A DNA stretch of 64,000 nucleotides from Owenia fusiformis (GCA_903813345.2 CAIIXF020000008.1:5157341-5221340), one strand, 5' to 3'; positions 36,541 through 48,021 are shown, numbered from the stretch's first letter. Numbers and translations: made by a program. The notes: generated by a model not told the origin, from the sequence alone.

Positions 36541-36889
36541 CTTATTTCAACCGTCAAATTCCTCCATATTGGTACTTCCGGGCTACATCCGGGACAGCCA
36601 AACGGGGGATTCCCCTTTTAAATCCAACCGCCATTTTGAAAAGTGATGGAAATGTTCCCGTTCTGCCGATATACCCAGACAATCGGCGGTTCCCAATATA
36701 TTAGAAGTTACATCTTGAGTTCTATAATGCATTGAGGTAGGTATCTTAAGTGTAAGGGGCGTAGATAATTCTCCCAAGTTGTAATCGTGCAGGCAAATGA
36801 ATGCGCTCAGTGCAGGACTATAGTCCGGGAACGGGATAAGTGAAATGGACTCTAATTGATGATTTGCGATCACAGTCACCTTAACTGTA
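36541..36889 (-). repeat. Inverted partner of 33141-33360
   Basis: On the minus strand: TTAAGGTGACTGTGATCGC, TATCCCGTTCCCGGACTATA, GATTACAACTTGGGAG and GATTGTCTGGGTATATCGG, in the same order as in 33141-33320 on plus. Together they form the arms of an older element into which the TTAA MITE and its retrotransposon inserted. Confidence 0.6.
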
Positions 36890-37477
36890 TTTAGAAAATA
36901 AGATTACAATTTTGAGCTTTACCTGTCCCGTGGTAATTTTCCAACACTAACTGATACTTATAAGAAACCATTGAATGACCATTATCTCTGAAGTAATGGC
37001 AAATCGATGAAACATTTGCAAAAATGAAAGTTTGCTCTTTTTATTTGTACGGATCCGGAAATGCAAACTGACGCATGCGTAGTGAGTCATATTTTAGTTT
37101 TGTCGAACTTCTACATTTCTATTCACCAGAATATTAGAGACAAATACACCATTATTCAGGTAAATATATTTTCTCATGTAATGCATAGTTAAAGAATAAT
37201 TTGTCGATCTTTTGAATCGGCACAAATTAACATTGAAAATGGTATTTTGTTTGTAGAATTCGCTTCCAATTTTTAGGTGAAAATTCTGAATTTTTCATTT
37301 TTCAGTCATGTCATCATTCATAGACTAATGCAATGGTGAGATAATGATTCATCATCAGACACATGGACATTTTTATTGAAACATTGTTGAGAATCTATTA
37401 AGGGAATAGTTGAATAATAATTTCAGATAATCTACTGAAAGTGAACTTAGACTAGATATCACTACTAATCTGACAAA

Positions 37478-38149
37478 ATGTTCGCTGGAGTTCCTAGCCC
37501 AGGCATAAATGACACGTCCACTAATCGACCTGAACTTTATGAGGAAGTAAAATTATATAGAAACGCAAGAGAACGAGAGAAATATGACAACATGGCTGAC
37601 TTATTTGCTGTTATCAACACGTTACAATGTCTTGAGAAGGCATACATCAAAGACTCTGTCACGCCTAAAGAATACACAGCAGCTTGCTCTAAGTTATTAG
37701 TGCAATATAAATCAGCCTTCAAACAAGTCCAAGGCGATGATTATCCAACCATTGAGGTTTTCATGAAAAAGTTAAAAATGGACTGCCCTGCAGCATTGGA
37801 GCGAATTAAAGAGGATCGTCCAATCACAATCAAAGACGACAAAGGCAACACTAGCAAATGCATTGCAGATATTGTTTCTTTGTTCATCACCATTATGGAT
37901 AAGTTACGTCTTGAAATACGAGCCATGGATGAGATACATCCAGATTTAAAGGAACTAGCAGAAACAATGAATAGACTTAGCCTACTGCCAGCGGAATTTG
38001 AAGGAAAAACAAAAGTGAACTCATGGTTAGGGACCTTGAATTCGATGCAGGCCTCGGATGAGTTAACAGATGCCCAAGTTAGACAGATGCTGTTTGATCT
38101 AGAATCGTCATACAATGCATTCAACAGAATCCTGCATAGTGGGGAATAA
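37478..38149 (+). CDS. VPS28: VPS28, ESCRT-I subunit
   Basis: An intact 223-residue frame, close to the usual ~221. N-terminal core-binding region [20 protein letters not shown] and [20 protein letters not shown], middle [16 protein letters not shown], and C-terminal four-helix domain [20 protein letters not shown] ... [20 protein letters not shown] are near-identical to animal VPS28. ESCRT-I (with TSG101 and VPS37) sorts ubiquitinated cargo into multivesicular bodies; the C-terminal domain contacts ESCRT-II. The coding region has no intron. A probable 5' UTR intron runs from CAG|GTAAAT (donor 37160) to TTTCAG (37421-37426), 51 bp before the ATG, which argues against a processed retrocopy. 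ATG context is ACAAAATG. Confidence 0.95.
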   Translation: MFAGVPSPGINDTSTNRPELYEEVKLYRNAREREKYDNMADLFAVINTLQCLEKAYIKDSVTPKEYTAACSKLLVQYKSAFKQVQGDDYPTIEVFMKKLKMDCPAALERIKEDRPITIKDDKGNTSKCIADIVSLFITIMDKLRLEIRAMDEIHPDLKELAETMNRLSLLPAEFEGKTKVNSWLGTLNSMQASDELTDAQVRQMLFDLESSYNAFNRILHSGE

Positions 38150-38420
38150 ACAATTGATGGAGTGAAGAACATCTATGTTACACTTGGATAACTCAGAGAC
38201 AACGTTTTATATGTCTCTGAATAACTGTATACAAAATGTGATAATTTGACACTGACTGTACAACTGTAGTTTATTATCATGCACTTTACTCTTCATTGAA
38301 CAAATCAACCTGGAATGTACTGTAGATACACTTATTTTGACGCAACTTAATTTGACGGATTTGCTCAATTTCAAGTATTGGTGACTTTTCAAATTTGGTG
38401 GATTCAGGACTGAAGTTTAA

Positions 38421-40125
38421 TTTTTATGTCACCACCAAAAGTGGTGACATATTGTTATGGTCTCCGTTTTTTTGCGACGGCGGTTGGTGGTTGGAGGTTG
38501 GCGTCCGGCGTCTGTAACAATTTCTTACAACTTCCTATAACTTAACAAATACTGTTTAGACTGACTTCAATTTTTTTCTAAATCATCTACATGTTCTCAG
38601 AAGTTCAAATCTGACTTTAGATTTGACATTTGACCTTCAATGACCTTCTCAAGGTCAAAAAGGTCTTTTTTCAACTTGCTTCACATTGACTAAATTTTTT
38701 TTCAAAATCATGTACATGTTCTCAGAAATTCAAATCTGACTTTAGATTTGACATTTGACCTTCAAATCTGACTTTAGATTTGACATTTGACCTTCAATGA
38801 CCTTCTCAAGGTCAAAAAGGTCTGTTTTCAACTTGCTTCAAATTGACTAAAATTTTTTTTTCAAAATCATCTACGTGTTCTCAGAAATTCAAATCTGACT
38901 TAAGATTTGACTTCAGATTTGACATTTGACCTTCAATGACCTTCTCAAGGTCAAAAAAGGTCAAAAAGGTCTGTTTTCAACTTGCTTCAAATTGACTAAA
39001 AAAAATTTCAAAATCATCTACGTGTTCTCAGAAATTCAAATCTGACTTTAGATTTGACTTAAGATTTGAGATTTGACCTTCAATGACCTTCTCAAAGTCA
39101 AAAAAGGTCAAAAAGGTCTTTTTTCAACTTGCTTCAAATTGACTAAATTTTTTTTTCAAAATCATCTACATGTTCTCAGAAATTCAAATCTGACTTTAGA
39201 TTTGACATTTGACCTTCAATGACCTTCTCAATGTCAAAAAAGGTCAAAAAGGTATTTTTTCATCTTGCTTCAAATTGACTAATTTTTTTTTTCAAAATCA
39301 TCTACATGTTCTCAGAAATTCAAATATGACTTTCGATTTGACTTAAGATTTGACATTTGACCTTCAATGACCTTCTCAAGGTCAAAAAAGGTTAAAAAGG
39401 TCTTTTTTCAACTTGCTTCAAATTGACTAATTTTTTTTTTCAAAATCATCTACATGTTCTCAGAAATTCAAATCTGACTTTAGATTTGACATTTGACCTT
39501 TAATGACCTTCTCAAGGTCAAAAAAGGTCAAAAAGGTCTGTTTTCAACTTGCTTCAAATTGACCAATTTTTTTTTTCAAAATCATCTACATCTTTTCGGA
39601 AGTTCAAATTTGACTTTACAAGTTCTCAGAAGTTCAAATCTGACTTTAGATTTGACCTTTGACCTTCAATGACCTTCTCAAGGTCAAAAAGGTCTTTTTT
39701 CAACTTGCTTCAAATTGACTAATTTTTTTTTCAAAATCATCTACATGTTCCCAGAAGTTCAAATCTGACTTTAGATTTGACATTTGACCTTCAATGACCT
39801 TTTCAAAGTCAAAAAGGTCTTTTTTCAACTTGCTTCAAATTTACTTAATTTTTTTTTCAAAATCATCTACATGTTCTCAGAAGTTCAAATCTGACTTTAC
39901 ATTTGACATTTCACCTTCAATGACCTTCTCAATGTCAAAAAAAGTCAAAGAGGTATTTTTTCAACTTGCTTCAGATTGAACAATTTCTTTTTTCAAAATC
40001 ATCTACAAGATCCCAGAAGCTCAAATCTTCAAAAACCTTCTTAAGGTCAAAATGTATTTTCCAACTTGCTTTAAATTGACCAAATTGTTTTAGGTGGTGA
40101 CATTTTGTCATGTGAATGCCTTGTT
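38421..40125 (+). mobile_element. Family-1 Helentron-like element with ~10-unit tandem array
   Basis: 5' hairpin ATGTCACCAC/GTGGTGACAT with loop CAAAA (38426-38450), then TTGTTATGGTCTCCG; 3' end GGTGGTGACATTTTGTCATG then TGAATGCCTTGTT. Between them are about ten units of 125-156 bp marked by CAACTTGCTTCAAATTGAC (38673, 38829, 38978, 39125, 39260, 39409, 39545, 39701, 39826, 39962). Each contains TTTGACCTTCAATGACCTTC and most a TCAAGGTCA. Short copies at 1776-1926 and 44782-44962 share only the ends. Lies just downstream of VPS28. Confidence 0.8.
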
Positions 40126-40849
40126 GTAGATGTTTTAGTCATGAGGACATGTGTCTACTAAGATGTTTTCTGTATTTCTTTTGAAATAATGTAGAATTGA
40201 TGATATGTTGACAGAAAAAGGGGCCCCGGAGTTTAATTTCTGAAGTGCATTAGACAAAAATTCCAAACTAAAATTTGACGGATTTTTGATTTGGCGGATT
40301 TTCTGAATCTGCCAATCCGTCAAATTAAAACGGGAGCCAAAATAAGTGTATCTACAGTATTTATATGACCTAGTGCCAATAATTAAAGTAGAGATAAGGA
40401 AACATCACAAGAAGTACAGCTATACTGTATTTAAATCAATAGAAGTTATGTATAGAAAATACATTGCTAAAAATGAAATAATTATTGAATTGAATTGCTG
40501 GGCTGTATTTATTGTTCTAACAACAAGTTAGTATTATTATACTTCCTGGTTAAATATGGTGGCTAAATAAAAACTATTTGTAATGTCCCACTAATCAGTT
40601 ATCAAACAGTCTGATAATCACTTTTTATCAACAACCATACCCCTGGAATTAAAGCAAGTGGGCACAGCACCCACCTGAGATTTTAAAAACAGGCTTGCAC
40701 CCTCCTGAAAAGCACCAACTGGAAAGTAAGAACAATAAAACCCTGCAGAGAACACTGTGCATGTACAAAATTATTATGAATATGAATTCATGACCATTTT
40801 TGATTGCTTCATTCAAATGTCTTCTACTTCATACCAGGATATTGTATAC

Positions 40850-41030
40850 AGTAAAACCTATTTAAATCAGGACACCTCTCTAACCCAAACACCTCTCAAA
40901 CTTAACACATTTTGTTATCTCCCATATTACTCACATAATTACAAAGCTTGAAAGGTGAACACCTGATTACCTGAACAATTTTGGTCAGTCCCAGTGGCAT
41001 TTGAATTAGACAGGTTTTGCTGGACATGTA
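40850..41030. repeat. TACAGTAAAACCTGT-type MITE
   Basis: TACAGTAAAACCTATTTAAA at the left; AATTAGACAGGTTTTGCTG at the right; interior has ACACCTCTC and GGTGAACACCTG motifs of the family. Confidence 0.6.
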
Positions 41031-41429
41031 TGTATGTCATTGGCAAATTACTAGTTGTTACATGAAAACATTTGAACTCTAATTTCCTTGTCTGATACAC
41101 TATACATATCAACACAAAAACATTTTTGGAATTACACCAGTTCTGTGTTTTTATGCAACATTTATTTTGAAATCAGCATATTGATATACAAGTACTCCGT
41201 GAAAAAATGGCACCGGCTATCTTCTGTAACAAATTCTTTGTAAGGAAAATGTGTTTATCATGTTTAATAATATATTATACTGTATATATAATTTAAGAAA
41301 CATTCTGTACATTTTGTGTTTTCAAACTTACTACTAGCTATATATGTACCAAGTACACCAGGACTTGATCTTTAGATCCGTAGCAGGGAATTTTTTGATA
41401 GCCCTATTTGGACAGCCCATATTTTCTGA

Positions 41430-41852
41430 CAGGGTGAGCCAAAAATAAGTTAATCCAAATAAATCTTAATTACTCAGTCATCCAACGTTGGTTTGAAGTC
41501 ATGGCTGGTTTGAGGATTCTCAAAATTAAATCATGTTCAATGTTCTTTCATTCTACTTAGTTTTATTGGTATATCTCTAATAGTCACAATTTTATAGCCA
41601 TTTTACATACTTTAAAATGTCAGTGTAGAGTCTGATGACAAACTTGAGTCTTGTCCAGTGAGTGTGGGTTGTTTAGCCATTTGAAGCGTGCTTTGTAAAT
41701 GGCCATCAAATTGTAACCATTGACGATAGACTAATGAAACTTGAACATTGAACAAGGCTTATTGTGCCAAATAAATAAATTAAAACCCATGATGAATGAC
41801 CAAGTTATTAACATATATATTTGTTTTGACTACCTTTTTTTGGCTCACCCTG
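41430..41852. mobile_element. Mariner-type MITE (CAGGGTGAGCC)
   Basis: Left CAGGGTGAGCCAAAAATAAG, right TTTTTTTGGCTCACCCTG followed by TA; 423 bp. A right-end fragment of the same family lies at about 59940-60002. Confidence 0.65.
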
Positions 41853-42801
41853 TATATATGTAGCTTATTGTTTTTGTTTACAAAATTGGTCTTTTAAAAT
41901 GTTCAACAAGAACCCCATTCTCAACAAAATTTCAAGGGCTGATATTATAGCTTTTAGTTGGTGCATTTCTACACACATTTCCACTCTGTGTATGTTTGTG
42001 TTGAAGCACTCTAGATCTTATATTATACTCTCAGTGAAGAGATGATGTAAATATATCTTCAATAAATTGTTTATCTTATAGGCTGCATTAATTCAGTTCG
42101 TCTGTTGAGCTTCGGTTGTTTTCTGTCTGGTACATTGTAGCATTGAGGCATATGAACGTTTGTAAATTCAGACAATTTTAACCTTTATGCAATTTTAGAG
42201 TTTCAATATTTGAGAAGATCTTGTAATCAAATACCATTGGCAAATTGTACTCTAAAAGCAGAGATCAAAACATCATCCACTGAGTTTGGAAAGTACTGAC
42301 TCGATGAAGAGGGGGGGGGGCATCCCAGAATGCATAGAAGAGCCCATCTCCATGTAAAGATGAACCTCTAGAGATATGTTCCTCTTAGAACTCTGGGGTA
42401 TTTCCTCCTCTTGAGTAGATGATAACTGAACTCCTGTTTATGGAAAATGGGCAATTTCAATTAATTATTTGGTTGACTTCTTCCCTTACTAAATGCTAAT
42501 TTACTGTTGAAATCATTCATGCCAACCAAACATTAGTGATTACTTCCACTCTCCCCCAAATGTCATTATTCACATATAGCTAGGCAAGGTGTGTCCAGTT
42601 CCAGCCAATCTGAACAGAGTATTCATATAATGAACAGTGTGTGAAATATCAATAACACATGCAAGGTCACTAGTTAAACAGTTGTCATGGTGATGAATGA
42701 ATTTTTCACATTGGATTTGATGACTTGCCAACTTGACCCTTCATTGAAAATGTGTTCTTTTAGTGATTTCATTACTTTTAAATGATTTTATAGAAACAAA
42801 T

Positions 42802-42985
42802 TGCAATGTGTGAAAAGAATTTAAGCCCAATACTCAATGCATTGTAGCTGCTTCATTCCATAGGCGTTGTTTCCTAAACTTTGCATTCATGCTGCACGGT
42901 CATGCAAAGGTTTGGAAACAACACCTTCATGGTATGATTCAGCAAACAGTGCATTGAGTCCACATGAGTCTTGGGCTTAAATCCT
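42802..42985. repeat. Palindromic MITE (GGATTTAAGCC ends), second copy
   Basis: GTGTGAAAAGAATTTAAGCC ... CTTGGGCTTAAATCCTTTAA with inner arms GCTGCTTCATTCCATAGGCG and ACAACACCTTCATGG. Homologous to 24813-24997. Confidence 0.65.
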
Positions 42986-43210
42986 TTAATAATCATTTTA
43001 TTAATTTCTTTATATTCAAGTTATTTCATTATTCAAATTTTATTTTAAATGATATGTAAGAGTTTTGCGGCAGGAGGAAAGAGGGGAGGCATATTTCTGA
43101 ATCAGTCTAAGGAGCACATATTTATCTCTTATTGTTTAATATTAGCAGTAGGTGTATATCTGTATGAATGGAGGGAAGTTGTATTTTCAGTCCAGGACTT
43201 TTTAAACAAA

Positions 43211-44749
43211 ATGGCGGGAAATGATGTCTTCTCCAAAGAGGTTGAGGAACATTTAACAGAAATTATACAGAAAACTCACCCCAAAGTTGATCCCAGTGTA
43301 TGCTACCGAGAGTTCATTGAGACAATAACAACACCCCCTGCATATACTGTTGTGAGAGTGAACACGATGAAACAAAGTAGAGAGGACACAATGAAGCAAT
43401 TGCAAAGAGAACTAGATAAACAATGCCGAGAGAGGGAAAGAGAGCTATCTATTGTAGAACCCCATCTGGTCCTGCCTGATGCTTTGGTTGTTAAGCATAG
43501 GAAACCAAACCATGAAATTCCAAAGGTGAGTGCAGTGTTATGTTTTTGTATTGTTACAAACAGCTGTTTTATTGATGTAGATGTATGTTGTTTTATAGTC
43601 TTATACAAGTGTTTTGAAAATGATTCTTTTGTAGAATCAAAAATAGACTGACAAAGTAATAGACATTTTGAATTTTTTTTTCATATTTTGTAAGATGCTT
43701 ACATGTATTGTCTTTGATTCCAGCACCCCCTGGAAGTGATTGTTGATGTATTCTGTGGTATGTCTGTTATGAGAGGAGCTGACATCTATTGTCAAGGAAT
43801 AATGGGAGCGCCACCTATTATGAAACCTGGAGATCTGGTATCTGTATTTGTCGACCTGGATGGAAAGTGCTTGAAAGGATTACCAAAGTCTTTTGATGGT
43901 GCTCGATATTTTCTTGGCAATGGAAAAGCAATAGTTAGTCGCCAGGATTTATTTTGCTTTGAAGATGAGGCTCCCGATGGGGTTGGCATCAAAATGATGG
44001 ACACGATTTATGAGGCTCCATCATTGAACAACTTACTCCCACAGTTGATATTCGCTCAAAATTTACCATCCATTGTGTGTTCTCATGTGTTGGACCCAAA
44101 ACCTGGTGAATACATCTTGGACATGTGTGCTAGCCCTGGAGGTAAAACAACTCACTTAGGAACGTTGATGAACAATACAGGAAAAGTCATTGCGTTTGAC
44201 AAGGGACCATCAAAAATTGCTAAGATTGAGTCAAATGTGAAAATGTGGGATTTAACGATTATTGAGCCCTATGCATTTAATGCATGCAATGCATTTGACC
44301 CCACTGCTCCTCCCTCAGGACCCCCTCCCTACCCAGAGGCTACCTTCGACAAGGTCTTACTGGATGGACCATGTAGTGCTCTTGGGCAGCGACCTTTGCT
44401 CAAAAATAAATCATCTTTGAAACAAATCAAGTCCAATCCTCCATTACAGAAGAGGATATTTGACAATGCTGTGAAACTCCTTAAACCAGGTGGTACTCTA
44501 GTGTACAGTACATGTACTATCACACTTGAGGAGAATGAAGGGATTGTATGCTGGGCCCTGGATAAGTATCCATGTCTCAGTCTTGAGGATCAGTTTCCGC
44601 ATATAGGTGGCTCTGGTCGCAAAGGGACCAATTTGAATGACACACAACTGGCGAAACTTCAAGTTTTTGACATGTTTTCAAAAGATGAGGGTTCCTATGA
44701 TAATGACACAATTGGATTCTTTATTGCAAAGTTTAAGAAAATTGTTTAG
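43211..44749 (+). CDS. NSUN6: NSUN6, tRNA/mRNA cytosine-5 methyltransferase, two coding exons
   Basis: Exons 43211-43525 and 43724-44749, phase 0 junction (AAG|GTGAGT ... TTCCAG|CAC), 446 residues against about 469 in human. The N-terminal part precedes a PUA-like region (HPLEVIVDVFCGMSVMRGADIY... GDLVSVFVD) which in NSUN6 binds the CCA end of tRNA. The Rossmann methyltransferase domain has DMCASPGGKTTHL (SAM binding), IAFDKGPSKI, the motif IV proline-cysteine LLDGPCSALGQRP, and the catalytic motif VI STCTITLEENE. The GQRP after PCS and IGFFIAKF at the end are NSUN6 hallmarks. NSUN6 methylates C72 of tRNA-Cys/Thr acceptor stems and some mRNAs. ATG is in a good context (AAAATGG) after a possible acceptor at 43190-43192. 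Confidence 0.93.
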
Positions 44750-44781
44750 CAGTAAATACATAAAGTGCTCCTAAAAATGAA

Positions 44782-44962
44782 ATAAATAGTTTTTATGTCA
44801 CAACCAGAAGTGGTGACGTATTGTTACAGTCTCCAACTTTTTGTGGATGGTGTTGCAGTTGGTGTTCCATGCTTGATATTCGGTGGTATGTGTTTGGCAG
44901 TTGGTGTTTTGCATTGAGCATCTGTAACAAATGGCAGGTGGTGACATTTTGCATGTTAATAC
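44782..44962 (+). repeat. Short family-1 Helentron-like element
   Basis: TTTTTATGTCAC then AACCAGAAGTGGTGACGTAT at the 5' end and GGTGGTGACATTTTGCATGT at the 3' end. No tandem units. It begins only ~30 bp after the NSUN6 stop, so it may be part of that 3' UTR. Confidence 0.65.
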
Positions 44963-45167
44963 CTTCTCATAACACTTGAATGATGAATGATCATATGTTT
45001 AATACTCCAGAAATAGTTCTTTGTAATATGTTTATTATCAATATTTTATAAAAATGCTTATGTCAGTGTAATTAAATTCAATGTTTAGCAGTAATTTCTA
45101 TATGTTTAACCATTTAGCGCTAAAAAATAATGTGATGGCAGAGCCAGATAGCCATGGTTGTATGATA

Positions 45168-45342
45168 TACAGTAAAACTTGTCTAAGTGAGCACCTCTCT
45201 GTAGGGAACAATTGCATCTCATGAACACCTCTTCTCAGCACATACTCCACTGACTTCTGTATAAATTCACCTCACTCTAGTGAGCACCTACCTTAAAGCG
45301 AACACATTTTTGTGGTGTCCAATGTACACAGGTTTTACTGTA
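45168..45342. repeat. TACAGTAAAACCTGT-type MITE
   Basis: TACAGTAAAACTTGTCTAAG at the left and ACACAGGTTTTACTGTA at the right, with GTGAGCACCTCTC arms. 175 bp and well preserved. Confidence 0.75.
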
Positions 45343-45639
45343 ATCAGAATTTGAAATTCAGTGAATAAGACAATTGTGTTGTTTAAGTTCTTGTGACCCC
45401 AAGGGTGATTCTTGAAGATATGCAAAATAAATGACATAACAACAACAAAGACCTTATTAGTTAACATTTATAAGAGGAATATCGACTATTTCAAATCTAT
45501 GAATGAAAACAAAATTGATTGCAGTTGTTCAGATTCATCAAGACTGGTGTAAATAAAAAGGGATGGGTTAAAAATGTAACAATTTGAAACTGTTTATTCT
45601 ATTTTACTTTGACTCTAATATAACAGGTCTTTGAATATA

Positions 45640-46248
45640 CAGGGTGACACAAAAAATACCATCGATCCACTAATTGTGGAATAACTTAAGGAATCTTCAT
45701 GATTTTTAAGTGTAGATGGAGTGGACAATGGAGATTGGTATGCTTGCCTGGCATCATCAACTTGGAAATTAACAGATATCTCATTTTCCATGTAGGTATG
45801 TTCTAACACAATGGAGATTGGTATGCTTGCCTGGCATCATCAACTTGGAAATTAACAGATATCTCATTTTCCGTGTAGGTATGTTCTAACACAAAATCAC
45901 TTAAAACTGTAAATTAGAAAATCTGTCCTATAAGCAAGTCTGTTCATCAAATTTGATAAGAATATTGAAGAAAAATGGGTAATCCAGAAATGAATCAAAT
46001 AATGGCAAAGACAGAAATCCCAATTTCAGAAAATTGTATTTTTGAATATTTTTTGATGATTTCTCAGAGAGCATGCCTGGACTGAAAACGTGATCTATCT
46101 CTAGATCTAAAAGTTGTTGATGCTATCCAAGTACAACAATCTTTTTCCATTGAACACTTATTTATGCTACACAAAAAAATCATGTAGACTCCTTAATTTT
46201 TGAGAAAAATATTCCAAAATTAGTGGGTGGTATTTTTGTGTCACCCTG
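45640..46248. mobile_element. Mariner-type MITE (CAGGGTGACAC), 609 bp
   Basis: TA-flanked ends CAGGGTGACACAAAAAATAC and TATTTTTGTGTCACCCTG. It contains an 83 bp direct duplication (units starting at 45726 and 45809). A single-end fragment is at 49100-49150. No transposase. Confidence 0.75.
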
Positions 46249-46532
46249 TACAGAATGTAAGAATATCTAAAATGTCAGTTTTCAGTTGAAAATAGTCAAT
46301 AATCCACAAAAAAATGTGTATATCTGAACACCTCTCGACCTTTTCTTGGTCCCAAATTTGTTTTCTCTCATGTTTATGGGAAACCTTGAAACGTGAACAC
46401 CTGCTAATGTGAACACTTTTGGCCTGTTGCAGAGATACTCAAAACAACTCTCTGTCTAAAACAATTTTAATACAAAGGTTCTTTCCTGAAAAAAGTAATA
46501 CTTAAAAAATACCTCTGTCACCTGGTCACTTA

Positions 46533-46751
46533 TACAGTAAAACCTGTGTACAGTACACACCTACATGTATGGAGCTACAAAAACGTGTTCATTGTAGGTA
46601 GGTGCATTACATAAAAGCAGTTTTACACAAGTCAGTGGTGTATGTGCTGAGAAGGGGTGTTCACTAGACACAGGTGTTCTCTATAGAGAGGTGTTCACTA
46701 GACACAGGTGTTCTCTAGAGAGAGGTGTTCACTAAGACAGGTTTAACTGTA
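46533..46751. repeat. TACAGTAAAACCTGT-type MITE
   Basis: TACAGTAAAACCTGTGTACA at the left, AAGACAGGTTTAACTGTA at the right, with several GAGAGGTGTTCACTAGACA repeats inside. Confidence 0.7.
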
Positions 46752-46866
46752 ATTTGTAAAAGACAATAAGTTTAGAGAATTATTTACATTATAGAAACTA
46801 GCATCAAAGGTCATCAATCTCCACAGATTGAGAGTAGAGAAACTACAAGGTGTTGTGTAGTCTTGC

Positions 46867-47630
46867 TTAAGGTGCTATGGAAGTTAACAGGAAATGACAA
46901 AACAGGAAGTGACAGAAATGTTTGCATTTTTAGACATTTTTTGAACGAAGATAACAGAGTTCTGGTTTGACCTCCAGTCAATTTAACTATTTCCACATGT
47001 CATTTACATGACCAGGATCACATTGAGCATGGTCAGAATGACTCTAAACATGATGAAATAACCTTTTTAGCCCTTTGAAAGTGTGACTGAATAAAAGCTA
47101 AAAGTAGGAGCGTAGGGAAGGTCACTGAACAGAATCTTTTGAATTTTTCAGAAAATGTGCCCAATATATTGCTCTAAACGATACAATCTTTGAAAATTTG
47201 ATATCATTCATAGAAAAAGAAAAAAAGGGAAAAAACTGATTTGAAAAGCGATCTATTTTCCTTTTTATGACCGCCATTTTTGTTTCAGACAATTTTCTAA
47301 AATTTCAAAGATTGTATCAGTTAAAGCATTATATTGGGCACATTTTCTGAAAAATTCAAAAGATTCTGTTCAGTGACTATCCCTACGCTCCTACTCTTAG
47401 CTTTTTTCAGTCACACTTTCAAAGGGCTAAAAAGGTTATTTCATCATGTTTAGGGTCATTCTGACCATGCACATTATGATCCTGGTCATATAAATGATAT
47501 GTGGAAATAGTTAAATTGACTGGAGGTCAAACCAGAACTCTGTTATCTTTATTAAAAAAATATCTAAAAATGCAAAAAAAATTGTCACTTCCTGTTTTGT
47601 CATTTCCTGTTAACTTCCATAGCACCTTAA
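46867..47630. mobile_element. TTAA-flanked palindromic element, 764 bp
   Basis: TTAAGGTGCTATGGAAGTTA at the left, TAACTTCCATAGCACCTTAA at the right. Arms of about 380 bp match throughout (ACCAGAACTCTG, CACATTTTCTGAAAAATTC and others). TTAA at both ends is the piggyBac target. It also shares a GGTGNN start with the 28448/33361 MITE. Confidence 0.8.
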
Positions 47631-48021
47631 AAGACCCTGTGCTCCCCCCTTTATCCTTCTCTATATTGCCAGGTAAAGAGAGTGAAGGTGACGGGGGGGG
47701 GGTGGATACAGTCTTTGAGCAAGACTAGATGTTATGCTACCCAATCAATAACTCGCTTTAGCGAAACACTTTCTAGCCCGTTCGTGTGTTCTTTGTATGG
47801 CATGTGGAGACGTCAAAACAAAATTGTTTGTGCAAATACTGAAGTATTCTTGAAATTGTACACGTTTAACCAGTATGTGAATACAATAAACAAGTATATG
47901 TGAAGGAGGAATATCTAAGTTTGTCACGCAACACCTTGTTACTGACAAATGTACAATGTACTCCAGAGAAAACGTTTGATAATATTTTTATCAATTGAAT
48001 TTTTATCTGTCAAAATCAAAG
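47631..48021. other. 5' flank of the NWD-like gene
   Basis: No gene. Holds a G-run (47692-47701). The promoter or a 5' UTR of the NWD-like gene should lie here; no clear TATA box is seen. Confidence 0.4.

Larger units (their letters stand above)
40126..43210. other. Intergenic VPS28-NSUN6: MITEs only
   Basis: Holds a TACAGTAAAACC MITE (about 40850-41030), a CAGGGTGAGCC MITE (41430-41852) and a GGATTTAAGCC palindrome (42802-42985). No convincing gene. The NSUN6 promoter should lie at the 3' end of this stretch. Confidence 0.5.
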
